Assembly: GCF_000695795.1 (NCBI RefSeq)
Contig: NZ_JNCA01000009.1
Span: 1-64,000, forward strand
Source of the DNA: Flavobacterium seoulense
Lineage (GTDB): Bacteria; Bacteroidota; Bacteroidia; Flavobacteriales; Flavobacteriaceae
Length of the DNA stretch: 64,000 nucleotides
Direction of reading: 5' to 3'
In this document: positions 39,810 to 50,006 of the stretch, piece after piece
How positions within the stretch are numbered: position 1 is the first letter of the stretch
Layout of the letters: each line of letters starts with the position of its first letter
Program-made: the position numbers and the translations under genes
Notes under the pieces: model-generated
Database searches by the model: none
What the model saw: the letters and a program-made list of their open reading frames with translations, nothing else
What the model was told of the DNA's origin: nothing

Positions 39810-42800
39810 ATGAAAAAAACCAAATTCAAATTATTAACGTTATTCTTCTTGATAGCGTTTTCAATTAATTCCTGGGCGCAAAAAACGCAAGTTTCAGGAA
39901 AGGTTGTAGATGACCAGAATATGCCTTTGCCTGGTGCAAATGTTTTGGAAGCTGGAACGAAAAAAGGGGTTGTTACAGATTTAGATGGTAAATTTAAATT
40001 AGAAGTTTCAAATCCGAGTGCAGGTTTGCTTGTTTCTTATGTTGGTTTTGCAGATCAAAATGTTAAGCTAAGTGGATCAAAAACGAATTTGACAATTAAA
40101 TTAACATCAGGGGCTAATAATCTTGAGCAGGTTGTAGTAGTAGGTTATGGTAAAGGTTCTCGAAAAAACTTAACTACATCTGTTACTTCGGTAAAAGCTG
40201 AAGATATGAATAAAGGAGCAATAAGTGATGTGGGGCAGTTGTTACAAGGTAAGGTTGCTGGTTTGAATATTTCATCAAGTGGTGACCCAACAAGAAAAGC
40301 TTCTGTTGTTATGCGTGGTGTTTCTACCTTAAATAGTTCGCAAGGACCTTTTTATGTGGTAGATGGAATTCCAGGTGTTGATATTTCTATGATTTCTCCA
40401 GATGATATTGCAACTATCGATGTACTTAAAGATGCTGCAGCAACAGCTATCTATGGTAACCGTGCTGCAAATGGAGTTATTATGGTAACTACTAAAAAAG
40501 GAAGTAAAGAAAGAACTCAAATTGCATACAACAGTTATTTTGGTATTGAAAACGTATCTAATCAATTGGATATGATGAATGCTACACAATTAAGAGCTTT
40601 CACTACTAAAAATAATTTGAACTTTACTCCTGAAAATGATAAAGGTGCAGATACAAACTGGCAAAAAGAGGTTTTAAGATCAGGAGCGCTTTCAAGCAGT
40701 CATAACTTATCGATTAGCGGAGGAGGAGAAAAAAGTAATTATTCAGCTAGTATTACTTCTATTAAAAGAGAAGGTATTCTTAAGAAAAGTGATTTTGGTC
40801 GTGTAATCGCTCGTTTATCTGTTGAACAATATGCTTTTGATGATAAAGTAAAATTTGGTTTAAATGTTACTAATTCTGTAAGTAAATATGAAAATGTACC
40901 ACAACGTAATACGGTGCTTTTACAATCGATAAATCACCTTCCTGTTTCTCCGGTTAGAAATGCTGATGGTACTTTTTTCGAAAACTTTACTAGTACAGGA
41001 TATTTCAATCCAGTGGCTTTGATTGAGCATGGAACTGATGAGACAAAAGCAAATAACCTTATTGGTAATTTTACTACTGAGATTAAACTTCCTTTTGGAT
41101 TTACGTATAACTTAAATGTTGCACACCAAAAATTAAGTACTTCTCACGGAGAATTTTATGATAGCTATTATTCTCAATATAATAGTGCGAATTTCTACAA
41201 TAACCCTGATCCACCATTGACAAAATCATTAGTTAATTTTGGTGTAAATGGGTCAGCATTAAGAAACTACTATGAAAACACAAATAATATTATTGAGAGT
41301 TTCTTAAACTGGGATAAAGAATTTGGTAATCATAAAGTAAAAGCGGTTTTAGGTTATTCTTGGCAAGAGAACATATTAGGAGATGGTTTTCAGGCTACTG
41401 CAACTAATTTTCCTGTTGACAATGTAGGGTATAATAACTTAGCTTTAAGTAACTATACTTCAGTAAATGGTTATGTAGTAAATTTTGGAGATAGTCAGGC
41501 TTACCAAAAAACACGTTTGATTTCAGAATTTGCCCGTGTGAATTACAATTATAATGACAAATACCTTTTACAAGGAACAATTAGAAGAGACGGTGGTTCT
41601 GTTTTTGGAGCTAATAATCGTTGGGGATATTTCCCATCTGTGGGTGGAGCTTGGAGAATTGACAAAGAAGGTTTCATGCAAAATCAAAACATCTTTAGCG
41701 ACTTAAAACTTCGTGCAAGTTATGGTGTTACAGGTAACTCTTCAGGATTTAATGCTTACACTGCTCAATTTATTTCAGGAAGTGCCGGAACGTTCTACTA
41801 TAATGGACAACAAATTGGAGCTTATGGTCCAATACAAGCTGCAAACCCTGATTTGAAATGGGAAAAAACAGCAACAACAAACCTTGGTCTAGATTTATCA
41901 TTGTTAAAAGGAAGAGTAACAGCTTCTGTTGACGTGTACGATAAGAAAACAACTGATATGATTTTTAACTATCAGGTAAATCCAGTATTAGTACCAGTAG
42001 GATCAATTGTTGCAAATGGTGGTATTATGTCTAATAAAGGTATTGAAATTGCTTTAGGCGCTACACCGGTTCAAACAAAAGATTTTACTTGGTCAACTAA
42101 CTTAAATATCGCTAGTAATAAAAATAAAATAGTAAAATTAACTAATCCTTTCTTTATCGGAGGAGATTCTATCCGAAGAGTACAGCCTGACGGTGCTGGA
42201 CAAACTGGAGCGACTTTACAAATTTTGAAAGAAGGAAAACCTCTTGGACAATTCTTTACATTAGATTATGCGGGAAAAAATGCTGCAGGGGTTTCTCAAT
42301 ATTATGATAAAAATGGAAATTTAACTACTGCTCCATTAAATGGTGTTGATTATCATTATGTAGGAAATGCACAGCCAAAGGCATTAATTGGTTGGTCAAA
42401 TAATTTCCAATACAAGAACTTTGATTTGAGCGTTTTCTTTAGAGGAGTATTTGGAAATAAAATCTTCAATGCAACCCGTGCTGATTTATTTAGACCTACT
42501 ACGGCTATGACTACTAATATTTTAGTTGATGCAGAGAATGAATCTCCAGCCGATTTTAACTCATACCGTTATTCTTCACGTTTTATAGAGGATGGTAGTT
42601 ATATCAGATTAGATAATGCAACTCTAGGGTACAACTTTAAGAATATTAATAAATATGTTAAAAGCTTACGCTTGTATACTACAGCCAATAATTTGTTTGT
42701 AATTACAAAATACAGCGGAATTGATCCTGAGGTAGAACAAGGAGGTACTGCACCTGGTGTAGATTCGAATAACTTTTATCCAAAAACAAGATCATTCTTG

Positions 42801-42824
42801 TTTGGCTTAAACGTGACATTCTAA
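39810..42824 (+). CDS. SusC-family TonB-dependent outer-membrane receptor
   Basis: The 1004-aa protein has a signal peptide (to about 24, SWAQ), a carboxypeptidase-regulatory-like domain (about 27-105; VSGKVVDDQNMPLPGANV), the SusC marker VVVVGYG, a plug (about 118-230; VVDGIPGVD, YGNRAANGVIMVTTKKG) and a 22-strand barrel. It imports oligosaccharides with SusD, 31 nt downstream. It is the first gene of the plus arm. Specificity cannot be read from sequence. Confidence 0.95.
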   Translation: MKKTKFKLLTLFFLIAFSINSWAQKTQVSGKVVDDQNMPLPGANVLEAGTKKGVVTDLDGKFKLEVSNPSAGLLVSYVGFADQNVKLSGSKTNLTIKLTSGANNLEQVVVVGYGKGSRKNLTTSVTSVKAEDMNKGAISDVGQLLQGKVAGLNISSSGDPTRKASVVMRGVSTLNSSQGPFYVVDGIPGVDISMISPDDIATIDVLKDAAATAIYGNRAANGVIMVTTKKGSKERTQIAYNSYFGIENVSNQLDMMNATQLRAFTTKNNLNFTPENDKGADTNWQKEVLRSGALSSSHNLSISGGGEKSNYSASITSIKREGILKKSDFGRVIARLSVEQYAFDDKVKFGLNVTNSVSKYENVPQRNTVLLQSINHLPVSPVRNADGTFFENFTSTGYFNPVALIEHGTDETKANNLIGNFTTEIKLPFGFTYNLNVAHQKLSTSHGEFYDSYYSQYNSANFYNNPDPPLTKSLVNFGVNGSALRNYYENTNNIIESFLNWDKEFGNHKVKAVLGYSWQENILGDGFQATATNFPVDNVGYNNLALSNYTSVNGYVVNFGDSQAYQKTRLISEFARVNYNYNDKYLLQGTIRRDGGSVFGANNRWGYFPSVGGAWRIDKEGFMQNQNIFSDLKLRASYGVTGNSSGFNAYTAQFISGSAGTFYYNGQQIGAYGPIQAANPDLKWEKTATTNLGLDLSLLKGRVTASVDVYDKKTTDMIFNYQVNPVLVPVGSIVANGGIMSNKGIEIALGATPVQTKDFTWSTNLNIASNKNKIVKLTNPFFIGGDSIRRVQPDGAGQTGATLQILKEGKPLGQFFTLDYAGKNAAGVSQYYDKNGNLTTAPLNGVDYHYVGNAQPKALIGWSNNFQYKNFDLSVFFRGVFGNKIFNATRADLFRPTTAMTTNILVDAENESPADFNSYRYSSRFIEDGSYIRLDNATLGYNFKNINKYVKSLRLYTTANNLFVITKYSGIDPEVEQGGTAPGVDSNNFYPKTRSFLFGLNVTF

Positions 42825-42855
42825 AGAAATAATAATTGTAATAATTGTAAATATT

Positions 42856-44472
42856 ATGAAAAAGATAATAAAATATTTAGGACTTCCGATGCTTGCTATT
42901 GGTTTATTCGGATCCTGTGAAGATTTAGATGTGCCAATTACGACACAGTTAACACCGGAGGTTTTTCCACAAAATTCAACACAGTTCATTCAAACAGCAG
43001 GACCGGTTTACATTGCTTTTCGTGACCAATTTTCATTCAACTGGTGGTGGGCACAATCATTAAGTACAGATGAAGCCATTTTGCCAGCAAGAGGAGGAAA
43101 CTGGTTTGATAATAGAAATTACCTTTCTATGCATTTTCATGATTGGACACCGGATAACTCGGGCGGAATTTGGGGATGGTCGTCTACTGTAATAGGGAAA
43201 AGTAATCAGGCTATTTCAATTTTACAAACTGCGATGCCTGCAGGTACTGAAAAATCAACTTTAATTGCTGAGTTGAAAACAATGCGTGCTATTTCTTATT
43301 TTACTATGATGGATGCTTATGGAGCAGTACCATTAGATACCCTTTATGGTGATTTTTCTTCTCATGCTAAATCAACCAGAGTAGAAGTATTCAATTTTAT
43401 TGAAAGTGAATTGAAAAAAGCGATTCCTAATTTAAATCCAGCTTCTGGAGTAACAACGTATGGAAGACCTAACAAACAAACTGCGAATGCTTTGTTGGCT
43501 AAAATGTATTTGAATGCTGAGGTTTATACAGGTACGCAACGTAACAATGATTGTATTGCAGCTTGTGATGAGGTAATAAAATCAGGATTGTATAATATTG
43601 AACCAAGAGCTACTTATTTACAAATGTTCTATCCAAACAATGGTCCGCAAATGAAAGAATTTATTTTTGCTGTTCCTTATGACCCAGCTGTTGCTGGTGG
43701 CGGATTGATGTATCATGCCCGTTATGATGTTCCTCGTTCTATGCGTGCAAGATTTGGACTTCCGTTTACTCCAAGTGCTCCTAGAAGTACCTTGCCGGAA
43801 TTCTATGCTAATTTTGAAAGTGATGCTAATGATATTCGTAACAAACAATGGTTAACTGGAAAACAGTATTTAGCTGATGGAGTTACACCTATAATGGTTA
43901 CTACAACTAAAAAAGGTTATGATGAATATTATACAGGTTCAGATGGTGGAGCTGCTTATACTTACCATTTAGAATTAACAAAACCAATTTTATACAGAGG
44001 TAGTATGGCAAATGTAAAAGCACTTGATTTAGGTAATGACGAAATTGCCTGGAATATTGGTTATAGAAATATTAAATTCTATCCAGATGCTTCTTCAACA
44101 AGTCGTAACCAAAATAATGATGTACCGTTTTTACGTTACTCAGATATTCTTTTGATGAAAGCTGAAGCTATTCTTCGTGGAGGAACAGCTACTTTAGGAG
44201 ATACTCCGCTTTCATTAGTAAATACTATTCGTTCTAACAGAAGTACTTCTGCTGCCTGGTCAAGTGTAACATTAGAAGATCTTTATAAAGAAAGATGTCG
44301 CGAATTTGCCTGGGAAGGATGGCATAGAAATGATATGATTCGATTTGGAAAATTTGAAGGATCTTGGGGATTCAAAACAGAGAGTAATATTAAATACCGT
44401 GTTTTCCCAATTCCAACAAGTGCATTGGTGTTAAACCCTGCATTAAAACAAAATCCGGATTACATTAATTAA
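42856..44472 (+). CDS. SusD/RagB-family glycan-binding lipoprotein
   Basis: The 538-aa protein has a lipobox ending FGSC (Cys21) and the SusD pattern: AELKTMRAISYFTMMDAYGAVPL, then FLRYSDILLMKAEAI, and the end RVFPIPTSALVLNPALKQNP. It forms the lid of the SusC transporter and binds glycans at the surface. A terminator-like hairpin follows. Confidence 0.95.
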   Translation: MKKIIKYLGLPMLAIGLFGSCEDLDVPITTQLTPEVFPQNSTQFIQTAGPVYIAFRDQFSFNWWWAQSLSTDEAILPARGGNWFDNRNYLSMHFHDWTPDNSGGIWGWSSTVIGKSNQAISILQTAMPAGTEKSTLIAELKTMRAISYFTMMDAYGAVPLDTLYGDFSSHAKSTRVEVFNFIESELKKAIPNLNPASGVTTYGRPNKQTANALLAKMYLNAEVYTGTQRNNDCIAACDEVIKSGLYNIEPRATYLQMFYPNNGPQMKEFIFAVPYDPAVAGGGLMYHARYDVPRSMRARFGLPFTPSAPRSTLPEFYANFESDANDIRNKQWLTGKQYLADGVTPIMVTTTKKGYDEYYTGSDGGAAYTYHLELTKPILYRGSMANVKALDLGNDEIAWNIGYRNIKFYPDASSTSRNQNNDVPFLRYSDILLMKAEAILRGGTATLGDTPLSLVNTIRSNRSTSAAWSSVTLEDLYKERCREFAWEGWHRNDMIRFGKFEGSWGFKTESNIKYRVFPIPTSALVLNPALKQNPDYIN

Positions 44473-44903
44473 GTTTATTTATTGTTGATTGGTTAAGAGT
44501 TGGTTAAGTTAAGTTGGTGATTTATTTAACCCTGAGAAGAGAAGAAGCTAGTTCTTCTTCTCTTTTCTTTTTAAAAAATGATAATTCGATTTTGTGGTAT
44601 TGTTGAACTATAAATGGATTTTGTTTTAAATAAAGAAGAAACACATTTTATACTTGTTTCAATAGTTTCATTTTTTTGATTCAGAAGAAATCAAACTGTT
44701 TTAAAAGAGAATTGAAAAATGTCTTTCTAAAAATTAATTCATTTCCAAATTGTTTCTAATAGTATTTCAATTGTTGAATAGGATGTTTTTTGCCCAAAAC
44801 AATACTTAAAGTATAGCCCTAAATATAAAATTATTCTTGATGAAGAAGCTTTAAAATCTTTAAAAGCAGCTTGTTTTTCATCAAAAAAAACAAACAGATA
44901 AAT
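44473..44903 (+). other. Intergenic region with terminator and structured leader
   Basis: The 431-bp spacer starts with a terminator-like hairpin (44535-44570; AAGAGAAGAA/TTCTTCTCTT with a T-rich tail). Near its end, TTGATGAA (44837-44844) pairs with TTCATCAA (44877-44884), and AAGCT/AGCTT pairs inside, which puts a hairpin about 20 nt before the GH92 start codon. No TAnnTTTG box or copy of the ATTTATCCAT site was seen. No open frame was recognised. Confidence 0.55.
44535..44570 (+). terminator. Hairpin after susD
   Basis: A 10-bp stem of AAGAGAAGAA with its complement is followed by a T-rich stretch. It may partly separate susCD from the downstream hydrolase genes. Confidence 0.6.
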
Positions 44904-47219
44904 ATGAATTTTTACCGTTCACTAAAATATAGCGTAGCAGTTGGCCCTGTTTTATTATTCATTTTATCATGTTCAATAAAGCCTTCAGGAAGTAATTATG
45001 TAGATTTTGTTAATCCGTTAATTGGTACAGCGCCTTCTACAACTATTAGTGCTTTGCAGCATGGCGAAGATGAAACTGAAAGCAATGCGCAGGTTGTCCC
45101 TTATGTTACGGTTCCTTTTGGAATGACTAACTGGACGCCACAAACTAAGGCGACTGAAACCAAATGTGTAGCTCCTTATTATTATACTGATACTAAGATT
45201 TCAGGTTTTAGAGGAAGTCATTGGCTGAGTGGCTCTTGCGTGCAGGATTATGGAAGTATGACCATTATGCCGATAACAGGAAAGCTGAAATGTCAGGCTG
45301 ATGAAAGAGCATCGAATTTTTCTCATGATACCGAAAAAACGACTCCCTATAATTACAATGTAAATCTGGCTGATTACAAGATTGATGTAAATATGACAGC
45401 AACTAAGCGTTGTGGTTTGTTCCAATTTACATTCGAAAATTCAGGCGAAGCGCACATTATTGTGAATCCAAATAGCGATGAAGCACAAGGATTTATTCAA
45501 ATAAATGCTGATAAAAACGAAATCGTAGGCTATAATCCGGTACATAAAATTTATCAGGGATGGGGAGACAAAGCAGGATTTAGCGGCTATTTTGTAGTGA
45601 AACTAAGTAAAAATTCAGCTTATTTTGGAGTTTATCAAAATGAAAAAATCCTAAAGGGAAATACCCAAATTACTAATCAGGAAAATATAGGAGCTTATAT
45701 TTCTTTCATGGTTGAAAAGGGAGAGACCATCGAAGCTAAAATTGGAACTTCATTTACAAGTATCGAACAAGCCAGAAAAAATTTAGAAAGCGAAACTAAA
45801 GATTTAGATTTTGCTGAAGCGAAAGAAAATTTAAAAAATACCTGGGAAACTTTACTTTCAAAAGTAAAAGTTGAAGGAACCAATAAAGATGACAAAGTAA
45901 AGTTTTACACAGCAATGTATCATAGTTATTTGCATCCAAGAACTTTTAATGATGTTGATGGAACGTATGTAAGTTTTAATGGAGGAAAGCAAATAATGAA
46001 CAGCGGTAAAGAAGATTATTTTACTGATTATTCCATGTGGGATACATACAGAGCTTCGCATCCATTATTCAATTTGTTAACGCCAAAAGTCAATGGACAA
46101 ATGATGAAAAGTTTGTTCTCAATGGCTGAACAAGGCGGATGGTTGCCGGCTTTTCCTTGCTGGAATAGTTATACTGCAGCAATGATAGGCGATCATTCTA
46201 CAGCAGCAATAGCCGATGCTTATTTGAAAAATAATATCGAAATTTCAGATAAACAATACAGTTATTTATTGCAAAATGCCTTCAAATCGCCAGCTAATCA
46301 TGCTGACTATTTGGACGGAAAAGGACGCCGTGGTTTGACATCGTATTTAAAATATGGTTATATCCCATTAGAAGATCAGGTTTTAGAATCCTTTCATAAA
46401 GGCGAACAGGTTTCAAGAACCTTAGAATATGCTTTTGATGATTTTGCGCTTTCGCAAATTGCAGCTAAAAAAGGAGATACTTTACACGCCAGACTTTTGA
46501 AAAAAAGAGCGTTGAATTATAAAAATGTTTACAGCGTTGCTGATTCTTGTGTAAGAGGTCGCTTTGCTGATGGCACTTTTACTAAAGATTTTGACAAGTT
46601 TATCAGAAAACCCTATATCACCGAAGGAACGCCATACCAATATACCTGGTATGTTCCGCAGGATATCAAAGGTTTAATCGATTTAATGGGAGGAGAAGAT
46701 GGATTTAATGCCAACCTCGATCGTTTCCATGCCGCCAAACAATATTGGCATGGAAATGAACCTGGTCACCAGATTCCGTTTTTGTATAACTATTCTGGGC
46801 AAGCCTGGAAAACACAGGAATTGGTTACCCAAATCATGAAAACCGAATATAGCAATCAGGTAGGTGGCTTGAGCGGAAATGATGATGCAGGACAAATGTC
46901 GGCCTGGTATGTGTTTTCAGCCTTAGGATTTTATCCGGTAGCTCCGTCAGTTCCTCAATATGTGATTTCGGGACCTCATTTTGATAAAATTACATTGCAA
47001 TTAGAAAACGGAAAAACATTGACAATTAATGCCAAAGGAGCTTCTTCGGGAAATAATTATATTCAAAAATTACGCTTTAATGGAGTAGAATATGATAAAA
47101 CTTTTTTAGATCATTTTTCTGTTTTAAAAGGAGGGACTTTAGATTTCGAAATGGGCAATGAGCCTAATAAATCATGGGGAACGGCTAAAGAAAGTAAACC
47201 ATTTTCATTGTCTAATTAG
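44904..47219 (+). CDS. GH92 exo-alpha-mannosidase lipoprotein
   Basis: The ATG at 44904 gives 771 aa with a lipobox ending FILSC (about Cys23); a TTG 11 codons upstream was rejected. The N-terminal beta-sandwich starts VDFVNPLIGT. The (alpha/alpha)6 domain has GNDDAGQMSAWYVFSALGFYP, the GH92 signature. GH92 enzymes are Ca2+-dependent, inverting, and remove terminal alpha-mannose (1,2/1,3/1,4/1,6 or phospho-linked). It is the first hydrolase of the plus arm, and a second divergent GH92 follows in the island. Confidence 0.92.
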   Translation: MNFYRSLKYSVAVGPVLLFILSCSIKPSGSNYVDFVNPLIGTAPSTTISALQHGEDETESNAQVVPYVTVPFGMTNWTPQTKATETKCVAPYYYTDTKISGFRGSHWLSGSCVQDYGSMTIMPITGKLKCQADERASNFSHDTEKTTPYNYNVNLADYKIDVNMTATKRCGLFQFTFENSGEAHIIVNPNSDEAQGFIQINADKNEIVGYNPVHKIYQGWGDKAGFSGYFVVKLSKNSAYFGVYQNEKILKGNTQITNQENIGAYISFMVEKGETIEAKIGTSFTSIEQARKNLESETKDLDFAEAKENLKNTWETLLSKVKVEGTNKDDKVKFYTAMYHSYLHPRTFNDVDGTYVSFNGGKQIMNSGKEDYFTDYSMWDTYRASHPLFNLLTPKVNGQMMKSLFSMAEQGGWLPAFPCWNSYTAAMIGDHSTAAIADAYLKNNIEISDKQYSYLLQNAFKSPANHADYLDGKGRRGLTSYLKYGYIPLEDQVLESFHKGEQVSRTLEYAFDDFALSQIAAKKGDTLHARLLKKRALNYKNVYSVADSCVRGRFADGTFTKDFDKFIRKPYITEGTPYQYTWYVPQDIKGLIDLMGGEDGFNANLDRFHAAKQYWHGNEPGHQIPFLYNYSGQAWKTQELVTQIMKTEYSNQVGGLSGNDDAGQMSAWYVFSALGFYPVAPSVPQYVISGPHFDKITLQLENGKTLTINAKGASSGNNYIQKLRFNGVEYDKTFLDHFSVLKGGTLDFEMGNEPNKSWGTAKESKPFSLSN

Positions 47220-47233
47220 TAAAACAAATCAGT

Positions 47234-49030
47234 ATGAACAAAATGAGCCGCGGAGAGTTTTTAAAACTGGGAAGTTTGTCATTGCTTGGTGCTTTGGCTA
47301 GTGATGCTGTTTTGGCTAATGACACTTTTTTTAGTGCTGATGCTACTGCAAAAGTAGATCATGAGCTGATGAAAAAGCTGATTGCAACTAATGATACCAG
47401 TGTAAAACTAGTGCTTCAAAAAGGATTACCAAATACTGGAATTCGCCTGAGTAATTTTCGTCCATTGGCAACTACTATTGCAATATTGTCTGCTGCAGTT
47501 TCTCATAAGGACTCCGCTTTTTATAAATCAGAAAAATTAGTAGAACATCTTAATCAAACGGCTGATATTTTATTAAAAAGTCAATATAGTGACGGTACGC
47601 TTGATGCTGGAGGTAATAGACAATCGCCACCTGATACGGCTTTTGTTTTAGAATCAATCTGTTCGGTAGCTACAGTTTTAAATAATCACAAACAAGAACA
47701 GTTAGAAGGTTTAAGAAATAAACTTAAAAAATTTATTCAAAATGCAGGCGAAGCCATGATAACCGGAGGTATTCATACGCCTAATCACCGATGGGTAGTT
47801 TGTACGGCTTTGGCCAATATCAATTCGCTTTATCCGGATGTACGCTATGTAAACCGAATTGATCAATGGCTGGCCGAAGGTATTTATCTAAATAAAGACG
47901 GACATTATGCAGAACGAAGCGGCGTTTATTCGGCAGTTATTGACAAGGCGTTGATTACTATGGCAGCTTTGCTCAATAAACCGGAATTGCTTGAAATTGT
48001 TCATAAAAACCTGATTACGTATTATTATTATACAGAACCAAATGGCGATTTAGTTACGGTGGATTCTAAAAGACAGGATCAGTTTATGAATTTAACGGCG
48101 ACCAAATTTTATTTGCAATACCGATTCATGGCGATTAAAACCGGAAATCCAATGTTTATAGCAATGGTAAACCGCATTGAAAAAACGCCTGATTTTGAAC
48201 AATATGTTTTAAAGGATTCGTTGGTTTCGTTTATGGAAAATCCAAAATTACAACAACAAATTCCTGCTGACGCGAAGTGGAATCTTGATTTTGAACAGTT
48301 TTTCACCTTTTCAAATTTGGCTCGAATTCGACGTGGAAAAACTTCGATAACATTATTTGGAGGTAATGATAAACCTTTAATGATAGTTTCCGGAAGATCA
48401 TCAAACCCTAATTTCCTGATGTATAGAAAAGGAGAAGCTGTTTTAAAATACATGCGAATGGCTTCTTCTTTCTTTCGAATGGGATATTTCAGTAGTGATG
48501 GTATCGAAAAAGTGGGTAATAAATACATTTTGAGAGAAACAAAAGAAGCTGATTATTATCAGCCATTGGCAGCTGAGTTTATAAAACCAGATGGAGATTA
48601 CCAATTATCGGAATCAAAAGACAGACGATTTTGGAACAAAATGGATTTCGAGAATAGAGTAGCTTCCAATGTAAAAAAGCAAACAACAATTATTGAAATC
48701 GAAGAAAATAACGGCATATTAAATTTAGATTTCAAAGTAGATGGTCCGCCTAATACTGAAATAACGATTGAAATGTGCTTTAAAGAAGGAACAAAAATAG
48801 AAGGAGCAACATTAGGCGATAAAGGAAATTATTTCCTAAAATCAAGTATTGCGACTGTAAGTATGGAAAATGATAGCATACAGCTTGGACCTGGAAAAGC
48901 AGAACATCAAAGCGTAAATAACTTAGATAGTGAAGAATATACCTATCATCAGGGAAGTTTGCGTACCGATGGATTGCATGTTTATGTTACTGGTTTTACA
49001 CCATTTCATCATAAAATGACAATTTCTTAA
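47234..49030 (+). CDS. Secreted protein of unknown family, polysaccharide-lyase-like architecture
   Basis: The 598-aa protein has an export signal of Tat-like shape (SRGEFLKLGSLSLLGALA), but the twin arginine reads RG. The first half (about 40-360) looks like an alpha-toroid (repeated helices, TPNHRWVVCTALANINSLYPD, DGHYAERSGVYSAVIDKALI). The second half is beta-rich (about 370-598). This two-part plan resembles heparinase-type lyases, but no family motif was recognised. It lies 14 nt after the GH92 gene and 79 nt before DUF4861, so it is part of the island. Any activity on a uronate linkage is a guess. Confidence 0.55.
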   Translation: MNKMSRGEFLKLGSLSLLGALASDAVLANDTFFSADATAKVDHELMKKLIATNDTSVKLVLQKGLPNTGIRLSNFRPLATTIAILSAAVSHKDSAFYKSEKLVEHLNQTADILLKSQYSDGTLDAGGNRQSPPDTAFVLESICSVATVLNNHKQEQLEGLRNKLKKFIQNAGEAMITGGIHTPNHRWVVCTALANINSLYPDVRYVNRIDQWLAEGIYLNKDGHYAERSGVYSAVIDKALITMAALLNKPELLEIVHKNLITYYYYTEPNGDLVTVDSKRQDQFMNLTATKFYLQYRFMAIKTGNPMFIAMVNRIEKTPDFEQYVLKDSLVSFMENPKLQQQIPADAKWNLDFEQFFTFSNLARIRRGKTSITLFGGNDKPLMIVSGRSSNPNFLMYRKGEAVLKYMRMASSFFRMGYFSSDGIEKVGNKYILRETKEADYYQPLAAEFIKPDGDYQLSESKDRRFWNKMDFENRVASNVKKQTTIIEIEENNGILNLDFKVDGPPNTEITIEMCFKEGTKIEGATLGDKGNYFLKSSIATVSMENDSIQLGPGKAEHQSVNNLDSEEYTYHQGSLRTDGLHVYVTGFTPFHHKMTIS

Positions 49031-49065
49031 TTATAGAGGATTTCTTCGGGCATTGTAGAAAGTTT

Positions 49066-49088
49066 ACTTAATTTTACGAAAATTAAGT
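49066..49088. repeat. Small palindrome before the DUF4861 gene
   Basis: ACTTAATTTT and its exact complement are separated by ACG. The palindrome lies about 22 nt before the ATG. There is no T run; it may be a leader hairpin or an operator. Confidence 0.4.
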
Positions 49089-49109
49089 TTAATCTATAAA
49101 ATTGAAATT

Positions 49110-49958
49110 ATGAAATTATCATTTATGACTGCTTTGCTGTTTGCTTGTGTTTGTTTTGGGCAAAATAATACAGACACAAGTTTGTATATGAAGTCTGATA
49201 AGATAACTTACCTGACAGACATTGGTTCAGAATCAGGTGATTTATACAAAACGATTGGTCATCATGGACCAGCAGTCGAAAACGAATGGATGGCATTGCG
49301 AATTTATTTTAGCGATAAAGTAGCGATTGATGTTTACAACAAAGCTAATCCAGGTTTGGAATTGAAAAAAGCAAGTTGGTATCCTACTCCGGCACAACAA
49401 AAAGAAGGATGGGGAGCTGATTATTATAAAGTAGCATCGACTGTAGGTTTAGGAGGAGTGAAATTATGGGACGGAGAAAAATTAGTTTCATTAGATCCTG
49501 TAACAAATCGTTTGGCTCGTGTTGGAAAAACCGACACAACTTCATGGATGGAAATGATTTCCAGAGGTGTGCCTTACAAAGGGAAAAAAGTTGATATCCT
49601 GGTTCGTGTTACCGTGTTCTCTGGAAAAAGAGAAGCTAAAGTTGAAGCAGTTAGTTTGAACGGCGAAAAAGTACAATTTGCTACAGGAGTAAATTACTTT
49701 AAAGGTTTTGAAACTAAAAAAGGAAATAATTACATCGCAGTTTGGGGAGAACATCCTGAAGACGTAGCGGCTGAGGTAGTAGGAATTGGAGCGGCAATAA
49801 AATATAATCCAAAAGATTATGTAAAAAATACCGATGACGGAACACAGTATTTATTAATCTCTAAACCTACAAAACATTTAGCAACTGAAATTATTTCAGT
49901 TTGTGGTAGAGAAAAAGAGATAAATACGCTGGATAAATTAGAAGCTTACATAAAATAG
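49110..49958 (+). CDS. DUF4861 secreted protein
   Basis: The 282-aa protein has a signal peptide (to about 18, CFGQ) and the DUF4861 pattern (GPAVENEWMALRIYFSDKVAIDVYNK, then WYPTPAQQKEGWGADYYKVAST). DUF4861 proteins occur in polysaccharide loci, often beside pectin or uronate lyases, without a settled activity. Here it follows the unknown lyase-like protein, and the two may act together. Confidence 0.8.
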   Translation: MKLSFMTALLFACVCFGQNNTDTSLYMKSDKITYLTDIGSESGDLYKTIGHHGPAVENEWMALRIYFSDKVAIDVYNKANPGLELKKASWYPTPAQQKEGWGADYYKVASTVGLGGVKLWDGEKLVSLDPVTNRLARVGKTDTTSWMEMISRGVPYKGKKVDILVRVTVFSGKREAKVEAVSLNGEKVQFATGVNYFKGFETKKGNNYIAVWGEHPEDVAAEVVGIGAAIKYNPKDYVKNTDDGTQYLLISKPTKHLATEIISVCGREKEINTLDKLEAYIK

Positions 49959-50006
49959 AGTGAAAATAGCACTTTATTTCTTGTAGGATTTGAAATTCTG
50001 AAAAGT

